Origin: Frondihabitans sp. Leaf304
GTDB lineage: Bacteria > Actinomycetota > Actinomycetes > Actinomycetales > Microbacteriaceae
Direction of reading: 5' to 3'
Length of the DNA stretch: 64,000 nucleotides
NCBI RefSeq assembly: GCF_001423105.1
Contig: NZ_LMNV01000002.1
Span: 1,406,131 to 1,470,130, forward strand
Shown here: positions 8,604 through 18,282 of the stretch, in pieces
Numbering within the stretch: the first letter of the stretch is position 1
How the letters are laid out: every line of letters starts with the position of its first letter
Position numbers and translations under genes: made by a program
Notes under the pieces: model-generated
Told to the model about the DNA's origin: nothing
Seen by the model: the letters and a program-made list of their open reading frames with translations, nothing else
The model's database searches: none

Positions 8604-9229
8604 ACAGGAGACCAGTCGCGCGTGGGCGTGAGCACGCGGGGTGCAGGGTGAGGCAGCGACAGAACGCCTGAAGTACGACCAGCGCCGGAGCGATCGCACC
8701 GCAGAGCCACCCGACGCCAGGGCCCGCGGGAGCGCTTGGCCGGCTTGAGCATGCCAGGGACTCCTGGTTCTGTTCCTCTGGGCGCAACTCAGGCATCCAA
8801 GCCCGGCGAGGTCCCACACCCGCGCATATCGCCCCACGCGCGCCTCATCACCTGAAAAGCGAAACGCGCGCAGGATCCTGCACCACCCCGCGCACCCCCA
8901 CACTCCCCGCAACTCAGGTATACAGACCCGGCCAAGCCCCACACCCGCGCAAATTGCCTATGTCGCAGCTCATTGCCTGAAAAGCGAAACGCGCGCAGGA
9001 TCCTGCACCGCGCCGCACACCCCCACCCCGCCCGCAACTCAGGCATGCAGACCCGGCCAAACCCTATGACCAAGCAAATCGCCCATCTCGCAGCTCATCA
9101 CCTGAAAAGCGGACCGCACGCAGGATCCGGCCCATCGCCGCACACCCCACCCCGCCCGCAACTCAGGCATCCAGGGCCAGCCAGGCCCCACACCCGCGCG
9201 AATCGCCCCGCACGCACCTCGTTGCCTGA
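8604..9229. repeat. Convergent intergenic block of five 68-bp dyads
   Basis: The 746-bp gap between two convergent genes holds five dyads. Left arms are at 8604 (ACAGG), 8789, 8914, 9039 and 9163 (TCAGG); right CCTGA arms end at 8671, 8855, 8980, 9105 and 9229, every span 67-68 bp. The last four are tandem with a 124-125 bp period, share CGCAACTCAGG and CCTGAAAAGCG ends, and carry a GGATCC 40-41 bp before each of the last three left arms. The first copy keeps only the arms; its interior is unrelated. No gene is seen. Confidence 0.85.
8718..8732. repeat. 15-bp repeat CAGGGCCCGCGGGAG, copy 1
   Basis: An identical 15-mer is at 13981-13995 and a copy with one mismatch at 39905-39919. An 11-bp part lies inverted at 39762-39772. 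All are intergenic and close to TCAGG/CCTGA dyads; a GGTCCCCCTG segment follows copies 2 and 3 after about 30 bp. Confidence 0.6.
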
Positions 9230-9297
9230 AAAGCGAACCGCACGCACAGAGCGGCCGCAGGACGCCCTCGCATCCCGCGGCCGCTCGCCCGCGCGAA

Positions 9298-11472
9298 CTA
9301 CTTCGCAGAGGACAGGTCGTACACCGTGCTCCCGCCCACGGTCGTCGCCGTGAAGTTCGCCTCCACCCAGGTCTTGATCGCCGAGGAGGCCGACGAGGAG
9401 CCGCTGCCCATCCCGCCTCCGGAGCCACTCGACACGTAGTAGCCGATGTCGCCCGCGGCCACGTACGCCTTAAACTCGGCGAGGGTCGGCGTCGGGTCGT
9501 CGCTCCAGCCGCCGATGGCCATCACCGCGGTGCCGCTCGACAGCTCGAGCGTCGCAGCCGACTGGTCGTTGTTGACGGCCGCAGCCCAGCGCGCGGTGCT
9601 CTTCTTCAGGAGGGTGTCGAGAGCAGTGGAGGAGGTCGTGCCACCCATTCCCGCAGCGGAAGACGAAGACGAGGATCCGCCCGACGCCGAGTCATCCGAT
9701 GTGCCGGCAGAGCTCGAGTCCGATCCGCCCGGCGCGGTGCCGCTCGGAGCGGAGTCGCCCGAAGGCATCTCACCGGAGGGCATTTCGCTCTCTGAGCCTG
9801 ACTCGCCGCTCTCGCTGCCGCCGGGGCCACCAGTGCCAGACGGCGGGGTTCCACCACCGCCAGCGCCACCCGTGCCACCGCCCATGCCGCCGCCGCCGCC
9901 GCCACCCATACCGGACGAGCTCGACGACGATCCCACGCTCGGAATCGACCCCGAGTGCCCGACCGACGCCGTCGCCATGGCATACGCACCCGATCCCCCG
10001 AAGGCGAACAGGGTGCCGACCAGCACGGCCGCGAGGGTCACACGTCGGAAGGCCGTAATCGAACCGATCACGAAGCCGATTGCCGCGAGCACCGAGCCGA
10101 TCAGCACGACCCACTTGAGCCAGGGCATCCAGGTCGCGTTCTCCGAGAGGAGGTGGAACGACCATGCGCCCGTTCCGGCGATGGCGACTGCTAGGCCGAG
10201 GCGTCCGAGCCAGGTGGTGCGCATGCGCCACAGGAGGGCGCCGCCGATGCCGATGAGTCCGGCGATCGCCGGTGCCAGAGCGACCGTGTAGTAGGGGTGG
10301 ATCGTGCCGCTGGTGAAGCTGAAGACGAGGGCCGTAACGATTAGCCAGCCGCCCCACATCACGAGGCCGGCGCGCAGCGGGTCGAGGCGCGACCGGCGAC
10401 CGGCGACGATCAGACCCAGCACGAGCAACAGCAGTGCGGCGGGGAGCAGCCACGAGATCTCGAGTCCCATCTCGCTCGAGAAGAGGCGGGTGAGGCCGGT
10501 CGAACCGCCGAAGGATCCGCCTGCGGTTCCCCTTCCGGCACCGCCACCGCCACCGTTGCCCGACCCCGAGCCGAAGAAGCGGCCGAGCCCGTTGTAGCCG
10601 AAGGCGAGCTCCAGCACCGAGTTGTTGGTCGAGCCGCCGATGTAGGGGCGGGAGTCGGCCGGCCAGATGGCGACGATCGCGACCCACCAGCCGGCGCCGA
10701 CGACGACTCCGACGAGCGCGCCGAGTACGTGCAGAAGACGCTTCCAGATCGTCGTGTTGGCCGCGAGCAGGTAGACGAGCACGAAGGCCGGGGCCACGAG
10801 GAGGCCCTGCAGCATCTTGGTCAAGAAGGCGAAGCCCAGCACGAGCCCGGCTGCGGCCAGCCACTTCCAGCTCGCACTGGGCAGAGCGCGCACCACGAAG
10901 TAGGCGGCCAGCGTCATGAGCAGGACGAGGAGCGCATCGGGGTTGTCGAAGCGGAACATCAGCGCGGCGGCCGGGGTGCAGGCGAGCGCGAGACCGCCGA
11001 CGAGGGCGCCGGCGGCCGAGAGGCGCGGGCCGAGCGCGGCGAGGCTGCGCCGCACGATGGCGAAGACCAGCGCGACGCTGCCCACGCCCATCAACGCCTG
11101 CGGAACGAGGAGGCTCCACGAGTTGAAGCCGAAGATCCGCGCCGAGATGCCCATCACCCACAGCGACGCCGGCGGCTTGTCGACGGTGATGAAGTTCGAC
11201 GAATCCAAGGATCCGAAGAAGAGAGCCTTCCAGCTCTGACTCCCCGCCTGCACGGCAGCGGCGTAGAACGAGTTCGCCGTGCCGCTGGCCGACAGCCCAA
11301 CGATGTAGAGGAGGCCGGTGGCGACGAGGAGCCCCCAGAGGCTCGGCCTGACCCAGGCGGGGTCGGCGCGGCTGCCGAGGAGCGCTCGGGCGGCGAGTCG
11401 GCGTTCTCCGGTGGCACCGGGCGACGGTCTGGTCGCGGTGCTTCCGGTGAGAGGTCCGGCGTGTGCGGTCAT
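9298..11472 (-). CDS. GT39/ArnT-like lipid-linked glycosyltransferase
   Basis: 724 residues; ATG at 11472 with a GGAGG ribosome site. About twelve membrane helices occupy residues 35-500, with the PMT/ArnT-like luminal motif FITVDKPPASLW and FRFDNPDALLVLL. This family moves a sugar from a polyprenyl phosphate to an acceptor on the outer face of the membrane. Residues about 505-610 are a low-complexity Gly/Ser/Glu stretch, and the final 110 residues form a small soluble domain (LDTLLKKSTARWAAAV...) typical of YkcA/YkcB-type proteins. Sugar and acceptor cannot be read from sequence. It stands alone between repeat blocks. Confidence 0.85.
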   Translation of the reverse strand: MTAHAGPLTGSTATRPSPGATGERRLAARALLGSRADPAWVRPSLWGLLVATGLLYIVGLSASGTANSFYAAAVQAGSQSWKALFFGSLDSSNFITVDKPPASLWVMGISARIFGFNSWSLLVPQALMGVGSVALVFAIVRRSLAALGPRLSAAGALVGGLALACTPAAALMFRFDNPDALLVLLMTLAAYFVVRALPSASWKWLAAAGLVLGFAFLTKMLQGLLVAPAFVLVYLLAANTTIWKRLLHVLGALVGVVVGAGWWVAIVAIWPADSRPYIGGSTNNSVLELAFGYNGLGRFFGSGSGNGGGGGAGRGTAGGSFGGSTGLTRLFSSEMGLEISWLLPAALLLLVLGLIVAGRRSRLDPLRAGLVMWGGWLIVTALVFSFTSGTIHPYYTVALAPAIAGLIGIGGALLWRMRTTWLGRLGLAVAIAGTGAWSFHLLSENATWMPWLKWVVLIGSVLAAIGFVIGSITAFRRVTLAAVLVGTLFAFGGSGAYAMATASVGHSGSIPSVGSSSSSSGMGGGGGGGMGGGTGGAGGGGTPPSGTGGPGGSESGESGSESEMPSGEMPSGDSAPSGTAPGGSDSSSAGTSDDSASGGSSSSSSAAGMGGTTSSTALDTLLKKSTARWAAAVNNDQSAATLELSSGTAVMAIGGWSDDPTPTLAEFKAYVAAGDIGYYVSSGSGGGMGSGSSSASSAIKTWVEANFTATTVGGSTVYDLSSAK

Positions 11473-11580
11473 GGGTAGTCCTCCGGGTTGGCGGACTTCG
11501 AGGATCGCTGGCGCGGCTTTCGGCTTTCTATGAGGCGCCGATACGCCTGCTATGCATCGTGCGCGGGGCAGGGCAGGCGG

Positions 11581-11648
11581 GCGGCTGCGAATAGACATGG
11601 CGGACGACCGAGGCTTGTCCGAGGTCCGCCACGTCCATCCGCAGCCGC
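11581..11648. repeat. Long imperfect hairpin between two minus-strand genes
   Basis: Outer arms GCGGCTGCG (11581-11589) and CGCAGCCGC (11640-11648) enclose inner arms TGGCGGAC (11598-11605) and GTCCGCCA (11624-11631). The 68-nt inverted repeat lies 16 bp beyond the FMN reductase stop. There is no T-run, so it is either an unusual terminator or a small palindromic element. It is not a TCAGG/CCTGA dyad. Confidence 0.6.
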
Positions 11649-11663
11649 GCTAAAAGCACAGCT

Positions 11664-12230
11664 TTAGGCGGCGGCAGTCTCGGAGGTCGCGGCAACGAGC
11701 TTCTCGACGACGTCGCTCAGCTGGCCGACGACCTCCGCGTCGTCCTTCGGGTGCGTCTCGGCGAAGCGGACGACCGAGCCGGGGATCGCGAGCTTGACGT
11801 CGTCGAGCACCTTGGCACCGGTGATGCCGAATGCCTTGCGGGTCTCGTCCTGCGCCCACACGCCGCCGAACTGGCCGAACGCGGAGCCGATCACTGCCGT
11901 GGGCTTGCCCACGAGGTTCGACTCGCCGTAGGGGCGCGACGCCCAGTCGATGGCGTTCTTGAGGCTGGCGGGAATGGTGCCGTTGTGCTCGGGGGTGACC
12001 ACGAGGATCCCGTCGGACGCACCGATGGCCGCACGGAGCTTGGCGGCCCCCTCCGGCACGGCACCGTCTACGTCGATGTCTTCGTTGTAGAAGGGGATGT
12101 GGCCGAGGCCCTCGTGGATCGTCAGCGTGACGCCCTCGGGGGCGACCTGGGCGGCCGCTTCGGCGAGCTGGCGGTTGGTGCTGGCAGCGCGGAGGCTACC
12201 CACGAGGACGAGGATCGAGGAATCGGACAT
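11664..12230 (-). CDS. NADPH-dependent FMN reductase
   Basis: 188 residues from ATG 12230 with AAAGGAG upstream. Flavodoxin-like fold: LVGSLRAASTNRQLAEA (FMN phosphate loop), then VVTPEHNGTIPASLKNAIDW, the standard signature of NAD(P)H:FMN/quinone reductases (SsuE/ChrR/AzoR-like). It would reduce free FMN, quinones or similar electrophiles in the cytoplasm. No obvious partner; transcribed alone. Confidence 0.9.
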   Translation of the reverse strand: MSDSSILVLVGSLRAASTNRQLAEAAAQVAPEGVTLTIHEGLGHIPFYNEDIDVDGAVPEGAAKLRAAIGASDGILVVTPEHNGTIPASLKNAIDWASRPYGESNLVGKPTAVIGSAFGQFGGVWAQDETRKAFGITGAKVLDDVKLAIPGSVVRFAETHPKDDAEVVGQLSDVVEKLVAATSETAAA

Positions 12231-12383
12231 GTTTTCTCCTTTGGTGGCAAACAGATACAAACCGCCCAATTCGGCCGACCGCGCTCGTATTCCCGTGGTC
12301 ACGAATTAGCCGACGCGTGATGTCGATTTCGGCGTTCCGAAAAGCTGGTGCGACGGCGACACCCCATGCCAGGGTGGACGAAT

Positions 12384-12517
12384 CGAAGGGGAGTAGTTCC
12401 TCCAACGGTGCGTCGACATACTGGCGGTCACGACGACCAGCCCGGCGTACCTCCTCGTGACAGCCGCTCCCGGCGGCTGAGCGAGGCGAACGAGACCTTC
12501 GGCCATTCAGGCCGAAG
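12384..12517 (+). promoter_or_regulatory. yybP-ykoY (Mn2+) riboswitch
   Basis: The long leader of the cation exchanger contains the conserved blocks of this riboswitch class in order: GGGGAGTAG at 12389-12397, GCGTCGACATACTGG about 20 bp later, and GGCGAACGAGACCTT ending near 12499. An 8-bp hairpin CTTCGGCC/GGCCGAAG (12497-12517) follows and may belong to the expression platform; it has no T-tail, so control at translation is more likely than termination. The class senses Mn2+ and often precedes CaCA, TerC, MntP or P-type exporters, as here. Confidence 0.85.
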
Positions 12518-12561
12518 CTCCTCCCTACCCGGAAGCGCTCGGCCGCGACCGAAAGCCCGCC

Positions 12562-13845
12562 ATGCTCACTCGTTCTCTTCCTGCGCCACTGGTGCGTCGG
12601 ATCCTGCTCTGCCTCGCCATCGCCGTGCCGGCCGTGATGTTCCGCGTCACCGGTTTCGCGCCGAACCCCGTCGTCGATCTCGTCGTATTCGGGGCCGCCG
12701 TCGTCGCGGCGTCGTTCTTGCTCGCCTGGGCTGCCGAGGCCGCCCAGAAAGACATCTCGGGGGCGCTCGCCATCGCGATCCTCGCTCTCATCGCCGTGCT
12801 GCCCGAATACGCCGTCGACCTGTACTACGCGTTCCGCTCCGGTTCCGACCCGGCCTACGAGCAGTTCGCCGCCGCCAACATGACCGGCTCGAACCGTCTG
12901 CTCCTCGGCTTCGGTTGGCCTCTCGTCGTGTTCGTGGCGCTCTTCGTCGCGCGTCGCACCGCTGCGGCTCGAGGCGTATCCGGCCGCTCGGTTCCCCGGG
13001 CACTCGACCTGCCGGGATCCTCGCGTCTCGATGTCGGTGTGCTCGCGATCGTGGCCGTCATCGCGTTCGTGATCCCCCTCACCGGTCAGATCGCCCTGTG
13101 GTTCGGCATCATCCTGATCGCCATCTTCGCCGCCTACCTGTGGCGAGCCGGCAACGCCGCGAACGATGACGACGACGAGGAGTTCGTCGGAACGGCAGCG
13201 CACATCGCGGGCCTGCCCGCACGCCTTCGCAAGATCACGTTCGTGGCGATGTTCGTTGTCGCGGCCGCCGTCATTCTCTCGTCGGCGGAACCCTTCGCCG
13301 ATGCCCTCGTGCAGTCGGGATCGTCGCTCGGCATCGACAGCTACTTCCTCGTGCAGTGGCTCGCGCCGTTGGCCACCGAGGCGCCGGAGTTCATCGTCGC
13401 GGTGCTGTTCGCCCTGCGCGGCCAGGGTGCCGCCGCCATCGGAACGCTGATCGCCTCGAAGATCAACCAGTGGACCCTCCTCGTCGGATCGCTCCCCATC
13501 GCCCACCTCCTGGGTGGCGGCGGCACCGACCTCCCCCTCGACGGGCGCCAGGTCGAGGAGTTCGTCCTGACGGCGTCGCAGACCGTGATGGGGGTCGCCA
13601 TCATCGTGGCGCTGCGGTTCCACCGGTGGGCCGCCATTGCCCTGGTCGCCCTGTTCGCCCTGCAGTTCGTCGTCACCGGCGAGACCGGACGCTACGTGCT
13701 GAGCGCAGTGCACATCGCGGTCGCGCTCGTGGCGCTGTGGCTGCAGCGGCGCGACATCCTGCCGACGATCACGGCGCCGTTCCGGCGGCAGTCGTCGATC
13801 GCGGCGGGCCCGGGCGAGCGGGAGCTGGCGGGTTCAGAGCGCTAG
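12562..13845 (+). CDS. CaCA-family cation/proton (Mn2+/Ca2+) exchanger
   Basis: 427 residues, ten to eleven membrane helices in two inverted repeats. The two alpha-repeat motifs are ALIAVLPEYAVDLYYAF...NMTGSNRLL near residues 75-115 and LATEAPEFIVAVLFAL...IASKINQW near 270-310, with the conserved acidic and asparagine ion ligands. An acidic loop (NDDDDEE) separates the halves. The upstream riboswitch and the convergent DtxR-type regulator argue for manganese export, although the family also moves calcium. ATG at 12562; GAAAG is the only ribosome-site-like sequence. Nothing in the fold lets sequence alone decide the metal. Confidence 0.9.
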   Translation: MLTRSLPAPLVRRILLCLAIAVPAVMFRVTGFAPNPVVDLVVFGAAVVAASFLLAWAAEAAQKDISGALAIAILALIAVLPEYAVDLYYAFRSGSDPAYEQFAAANMTGSNRLLLGFGWPLVVFVALFVARRTAAARGVSGRSVPRALDLPGSSRLDVGVLAIVAVIAFVIPLTGQIALWFGIILIAIFAAYLWRAGNAANDDDDEEFVGTAAHIAGLPARLRKITFVAMFVVAAAVILSSAEPFADALVQSGSSLGIDSYFLVQWLAPLATEAPEFIVAVLFALRGQGAAAIGTLIASKINQWTLLVGSLPIAHLLGGGGTDLPLDGRQVEEFVLTASQTVMGVAIIVALRFHRWAAIALVALFALQFVVTGETGRYVLSAVHIAVALVALWLQRRDILPTITAPFRRQSSIAAGPGERELAGSER

Positions 13846-13874
13846 GCGCGCGGGCTCGGGAGCGGGCGCGCATT

Positions 13875-13941
13875 TCAGGCATGCAGGCGCGCCCGGCAGC
13901 GCTCACCCCGCTGCGCGGCCGCGCGGATGCAGACCTCCTGA
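13875..13941. repeat. Single TCAGG/CCTGA dyad, convergent gap
   Basis: Left arm at 13875 in GCGCGCATTTCAGGCATGC, right CCTGA ends at 13941, span 67 bp. It lies in the 378-bp gap between the exchanger and the convergent DtxR-type gene. The rest of the gap holds copy 2 of the 15-bp repeat (13981) and a compact TCAGGGTTCCTGA palindrome at 14066-14077; no gene seen. Confidence 0.75.
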
Positions 13942-13980
13942 CGCCTGCACGGTGGGCAGGGCGTCGTGGGGGGCAGACGC

Positions 13981-13995
13981 CAGGGCCCGCGGGAG
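13981..13995. repeat. 15-bp repeat CAGGGCCCGCGGGAG, copy 2
   Basis: Exact copy of the element at 8718; followed after about 30 bp by GGTCCCCCTGG and a CCTGA. Confidence 0.6.
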
Positions 13996-14223
13996 TGCCG
14001 CGCTGAGTCGATCGCGCTAGGTCCCCCTGGTTTTCCTGAGCCGGGTGCGTCGACGACGGAACGGATCAGGGTTCCTGACTCGTGGGCACCCGAGCACCGC
14101 GCTCCCGCGGGCCCCGACGCCACCAGGCTCGGCGCCGCGCACCCCGCGCCGCTCGCGAGATGGCCGAAACTGCGCCCCCACCGCCGCGCACCCGTCGATC
14201 AAGCCACCTCGCGAGAGCGCTTG

Positions 14224-14931
14224 CTAGTGCGCGTGCCCCTCGGCCGCGCTCGTCACCCAAATAGCCTCGGCCGCGACGGTCGCGAGCTCGGTCGTCCCGA
14301 CGACGGTCAGGTCGCCCGCCTGGAGGATCTCGAGCCCGAGACTCCCGGCGAAGGCGTGCCGCTCTGCGAGGCGGACGTGCGACCCGACCGTGATGGCGAG
14401 CCCTCCGAGAAAGCGCAGCAGTGCAGGATCGTGGTCGCTGACGCGCACGACACCCGCGCACGATCCGTCGCCGAGTTCGGTCAGGCGCCGACCGCGCGGG
14501 TGGGTGATTGTTCCGTCAGCGCGGGGAATCGGATCGCCGTGGGGGTCGTGGTCAGGAAACCCGAGCTCGGCGTCGATCTTGGCGAGGAGGCGATCCGAGA
14601 CGGCGTGCTCCAAGATCTCGGCTTCGTCGTGCACTTCGTCCCACCCATAGCCGTGATGCTCGACGAGATAGGTCTCGATGAGCCGGTGACGCCGGACCAC
14701 CTGAATGGCCAGCGCACGGCCGGTCGGGCTCAGCGTCGCGCGACCGTACGGCTCGTACTCGAGGTACCCCTCGCGGGCGAGCTTTTTCAGGTTGCCCGAG
14801 ACACTCGACGCGACGACACCCAGAGTTGAAGCAAGCTCGTTTGTCGTGAGCCCCTCACCCGACCACTCGTGGGCCTTCCAGATGACCTTGACGTAGTCCT
14901 CCGTCATGGTGCCGGCGGTCGGTGTGCTCAT
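14224..14931 (-). CDS. mntR: DtxR/MntR-type metal-dependent repressor
   Basis: 235 residues from ATG 14931. Winged helix at residues about 20-65 (TTNELASTLGVVASSVSGNL), dimerisation and metal-site helices with WDEVHDEAEILEHAVSD, and a C-terminal SH3/FeoA-like domain (VGSHVRLAERHAF). The D/E-x-x-H-x-E-x-E...H pattern is that of manganese- or iron-activated DtxR-family repressors. It is convergent with a riboswitch-controlled CaCA exchanger, which makes manganese the likelier co-repressor. Iron (IdeR-type) cannot be excluded from residues alone. Confidence 0.9.
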   Translation of the reverse strand: MSTPTAGTMTEDYVKVIWKAHEWSGEGLTTNELASTLGVVASSVSGNLKKLAREGYLEYEPYGRATLSPTGRALAIQVVRRHRLIETYLVEHHGYGWDEVHDEAEILEHAVSDRLLAKIDAELGFPDHDPHGDPIPRADGTITHPRGRRLTELGDGSCAGVVRVSDHDPALLRFLGGLAITVGSHVRLAERHAFAGSLGLEILQAGDLTVVGTTELATVAAEAIWVTSAAEGHAH

Positions 14932-15016
14932 GCTCTCAGGGTATTGGCCAGACACCGCACCCATCACCTGCCGCCGACCACACCGGCGCCGTCACCGCCG
15001 AAACAACTACCGCCGC

Positions 15017-17323
15017 TCACACCACCGCCGGAACCGCAGCCGGCACGACTCTCACCAGCACGGCCTTCGACACGGGCGTATTGCTGGCGATCGATGCGCT
15101 GTCGAGGGGCACGAGCACATTCGCCTCGGGGAAGTAGGCGGCGGCGCATCCCTTCGCCGTCGGATACGACACCACGCGATAACCCCGCAGGGCGCGCTCG
15201 ACGTCGTCGGTCCAGTCGGTGAAGACGTCGACCGACTGCCCGTCGACGAGACCGAGTTCGTCGAGGTCGTCGGGATTGATGAAGACGACCTCGCGACCCT
15301 TCTTGATGCCGCGGTAGCGGTCGTTGAGGCTGTAGATCGTGGTGTTGTACTGGTCGTGAGAGCGCAGGGTCTGCAGAAGGAGTCGCCCCTCGGGCCGCTC
15401 GACATGCTCGAGGTCGTTGACCGTGATCATGGCCTTGCCGGTCGCGGTATCGAAGGTGCGGGAGTCGCGCGGCCCGTTCGGCAGAACGAACCCCTCGCGG
15501 CTTCCGGCCCGCGCGCTGTAGTCGTCGAACCCGGGGACGACCCGGCTGATGTGATCGCGGATGACGTCGTAGTCGTCTTCCATTGCCGTCCAGTCGACGG
15601 GAACGCTGTCGCCGAGCGTCGCTTTCGCGAGCCGAGCGACGATGGCGATCTCGGAGAGGAGGCCCGGTGCGACCGGAGGCACCTGCCCGTGGCTGCCGTG
15701 AACCGAGCAGACCGTGTCTTCGACCGAGACGAACTGCGGACCGGCCTTCTGGATGTCGATCTCCGTGCGACCCATCGTGGGCAGGATGAGTGCCTCCGCC
15801 CCAACGACCGCGTGCGATCGGTTGAGCTTCGTCGAGACCTGCACGGTCATCTCGGTGCCGCGGAATGCCTTCTCAGCGGCCTGCGTGTCGGAGATGGCGG
15901 CGACGAGGTTGCCGCCCATGCCCATCCAGAATTTGATCTCGCCCTTCTGCATCGCCTTGATGCCTTTGAGCGCGTCGACCCCGTGCTTGCGCGGCGGGTC
16001 GAAGTGGAACTCCTGCTGCACGGCGTCGAGGAAGGTGTCGGACATCTGCTCCCAGATGCCCATCGTGCGGTCACCCTGCACGTTGCTGTGACCTCGGATC
16101 GGCGACGCACCCGCTCCGGGCTTGCCCATGTTGCCCCGCAGCAGGAGCAGGTTGATGATCTCTTTGATCGTGTCGACGGCTTTGCGGTGCTGGGTGATAC
16201 CCATCGCCCAGGTGATGATGACCCGATCGGCCGAGATATAGCGCTCGGCGAGTTCGTCGATCTCGGCCGTGCTCAAACCCGTCGCCAGCAGCACCTCGTC
16301 GTCGTCGATCTCGGCGACGTGCGCGCGGAACTCCTCGAGCCCAGCGCAGTGCTCCTCGAGGAAGGCGTGGTCGAGCACGGTGCCGGGCGCCGCGTCTTCG
16401 GCGGCGAGCACCCTTTTCGACACGGCCTGGAGCAACGCCATGTCGCCCCCCAGGCGGATCTGCAGAAACTGGTCGGCGATCTCGGTGCCGTGCCCGACGA
16501 CGCCGCGAACACGCTGGGGGTTCTTGTATCGACGCAGGCCGGCCTCGGGCAGAGGGTTGACCGCGACGATCTTGGCGCCGTTCTTCTTGGCGTCTTCGAG
16601 GGCGGTCAGCATCCGCGGGTGGTTCGTGCCCGGGTTCTGCCCCATCACGATGATGAGGTCGGTGTTCTCGAAGTCGTCGTACGCGATCGTCGACTTGCCG
16701 ATGCCGACGGTCTCGGACATCGCCACACCGGTCGATTCGTGACACATGTTCGAGCAGTCGGGCAGGTTGTTCGTGCCGAAAGCACGCACGAAGAGCTGAT
16801 AGATGAACGCCGCCTCGTTGGAGGTGCGGCCAGACGTGTAGAAAGACGCTTCGTCGGGAGAGGCGAGCGAGTTGAGCTTCGACCCGATGATTTCGAACGC
16901 GCGCTCCCACGTGACCGGCTCGTAGAACTCAGAGCCCTCTCGCTTGTAGACGGGTTCGGTGAGGCGCCCCTGCATGCCCAGCCAGTACTCGCTCTTGTCG
17001 AGGAGGTCGCTGATCGGGTGCTCGGCCCAGAACGTGCGTGGCACGAGCACCGGGTTGGCCTCCCAGGTGACTGCCTTGGCGCCGTTCTCGCAGAACTCCG
17101 CCACCTTGCGGTGATCCGGGTCGGGCCAGGCGCAGCTCATGCAGTCGAAGCCGTCTTTTTGATTGAGCGAGGTCATCAGCTTGACGGTGCGCGCGAGGCC
17201 GAGCTGCTTGATCGCGGGCTCCATCGAATGCAAGACGCCCGGAACACCGGCCGCCCACTCGCGGGGCGGCCCCACGGTGAGGTCGTCGTCGTTCACATCG
17301 TGGACGGGAGGCTTTTCGGTCAT
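15017..17323 (-). CDS. FdhF/YdeP-family molybdopterin oxidoreductase
   Basis: 768 residues. Molybdo-bis-PGD enzyme of the DMSO-reductase superfamily, YdeP branch: N-terminal cysteines C61, C64 and C78 ([12 protein letters not shown]...EFCENGAK), a [13 protein letters not shown] block near 190-202 whose C194 is the likely Mo ligand, and the C-terminal cofactor domain after [11 protein letters not shown]. The substrate of this branch is not established; formate is only implied by the partner fdhD. The start ATG overlaps the fdhD stop by 4 bp, so it is translated from the mobA-DUF6457-moeA-fdhD transcript. No small electron-transfer subunit lies beside it. Confidence 0.92.
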   Translation of the reverse strand: MTEKPPVHDVNDDDLTVGPPREWAAGVPGVLHSMEPAIKQLGLARTVKLMTSLNQKDGFDCMSCAWPDPDHRKVAEFCENGAKAVTWEANPVLVPRTFWAEHPISDLLDKSEYWLGMQGRLTEPVYKREGSEFYEPVTWERAFEIIGSKLNSLASPDEASFYTSGRTSNEAAFIYQLFVRAFGTNNLPDCSNMCHESTGVAMSETVGIGKSTIAYDDFENTDLIIVMGQNPGTNHPRMLTALEDAKKNGAKIVAVNPLPEAGLRRYKNPQRVRGVVGHGTEIADQFLQIRLGGDMALLQAVSKRVLAAEDAAPGTVLDHAFLEEHCAGLEEFRAHVAEIDDDEVLLATGLSTAEIDELAERYISADRVIITWAMGITQHRKAVDTIKEIINLLLLRGNMGKPGAGASPIRGHSNVQGDRTMGIWEQMSDTFLDAVQQEFHFDPPRKHGVDALKGIKAMQKGEIKFWMGMGGNLVAAISDTQAAEKAFRGTEMTVQVSTKLNRSHAVVGAEALILPTMGRTEIDIQKAGPQFVSVEDTVCSVHGSHGQVPPVAPGLLSEIAIVARLAKATLGDSVPVDWTAMEDDYDVIRDHISRVVPGFDDYSARAGSREGFVLPNGPRDSRTFDTATGKAMITVNDLEHVERPEGRLLLQTLRSHDQYNTTIYSLNDRYRGIKKGREVVFINPDDLDELGLVDGQSVDVFTDWTDDVERALRGYRVVSYPTAKGCAAAYFPEANVLVPLDSASIASNTPVSKAVLVRVVPAAVPAVV

Positions 17324-18252
17324 CGTGCGCTCGCAGTCTTCTCGGAGATCGTCAGTTCGTTCGTGAGTTGCAGTGTGGCCCGCCCGTCAGGCGAGGGCTC
17401 GGAGGTCGACGCGGAGGGAACAGCGCCCAGGATCCGATCCGGGCGCGAGTACACGACCATGCTCTGCCCCCGCAGAAACCCGACGATCGTGACACCGAGC
17501 TCCGTCGCCAGGTCGATGGCGAGCGAGGAGGGAGCCGACACAGCGGCCATCACGGGGATCCCCGCCATGGAGGCCTTCTGGGTCAGCTCGAAGCTGGCCC
17601 GACCCGACACCATGAGCACGGTGCCGGTGAGCGGCAGGCGGTCTTCTTTCACTGCCCAGCCGACCACCTTGTCGACGGCGTTGTGCCGCCCGACGTCTTC
17701 GCGGATCACGAGCATCTCGCCGGTGGCGCCGTCGAAGAGCGCGGCCGCGTGCAGCCCTCCGGTCTTTTCGAACACGGCTTGCGCCTCTCTCAGGGCGTCG
17801 GGGAACGTCGCGAGAACGGCAGGGTCGACGACGAGTTCGTCGTGTTCGACCGCATGCTGGGAGCTCGTCCGCACGGCATCGATAGAGGCTTTGCCACAGA
17901 GCCCGCAGGAGCTGGTGGTGTAGAAGGCTCGCTGGAGACTCGGATCGGGTGGCGCGACTCCCGGAGCCAGGAGCACGTCGAGCACGTTGTAGGTGTTGAG
18001 CCCCTCGTCGGTCGCGCCTGCGCAATACATGGCCCGCATGAACTCGTCACCTCGCGCGATGACCCCCTCGGAGACCAGGAATCCGGCCGCCAGATCGAAG
18101 TCGTTGCCGGGAGTCCGCATTGTGATGGCGAGAGCGGTACCGCCGACGCGAATCTCAAGCGGCTCTTCGACGGCGAGAGTGTCGATGGTCAGCGTCGGGG
18201 CCTTGCCGACGGTCACCCGAGTGACCGGGGCACGTGACGTGATGCGGTTCAT
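17320..18252 (-). CDS. fdhD: FdhD sulfurtransferase for molybdo-enzyme maturation
   Basis: 310 residues. Contains the conserved SSCGLCGK motif (C116, C119) that accepts sulfur from a cysteine desulfurase and passes it to the Mo cofactor of formate-dehydrogenase-like enzymes, and the [16 protein letters not shown] motif of the family. It overlaps the oxidoreductase start by 4 bp, and the gap to moeA is only 30 bp. Its presence beside the YdeP-type enzyme suggests that enzyme needs a sulfurated cofactor. Confidence 0.96.
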   Translation of the reverse strand: MNRITSRAPVTRVTVGKAPTLTIDTLAVEEPLEIRVGGTALAITMRTPGNDFDLAAGFLVSEGVIARGDEFMRAMYCAGATDEGLNTYNVLDVLLAPGVAPPDPSLQRAFYTTSSCGLCGKASIDAVRTSSQHAVEHDELVVDPAVLATFPDALREAQAVFEKTGGLHAAALFDGATGEMLVIREDVGRHNAVDKVVGWAVKEDRLPLTGTVLMVSGRASFELTQKASMAGIPVMAAVSAPSSLAIDLATELGVTIVGFLRGQSMVVYSRPDRILGAVPSASTSEPSPDGRATLQLTNELTISEKTASAR

Positions 18253-18282
18253 AAGTGCAGGCCTATCATTCGAAGGAGAGGA

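Noticed and set aside
8604..9229. CRISPR array
   Set aside because: Periodic, but no short identical repeat separated by unique same-length spacers, and no cas genes. The units are similar throughout and carry inverted arms at 67-68 bp.
14906..17923. A 1005-codon plus-strand frame
   Set aside because: It is the antisense shadow of the YdeP-type oxidoreductase and fdhD, which carry real motifs.
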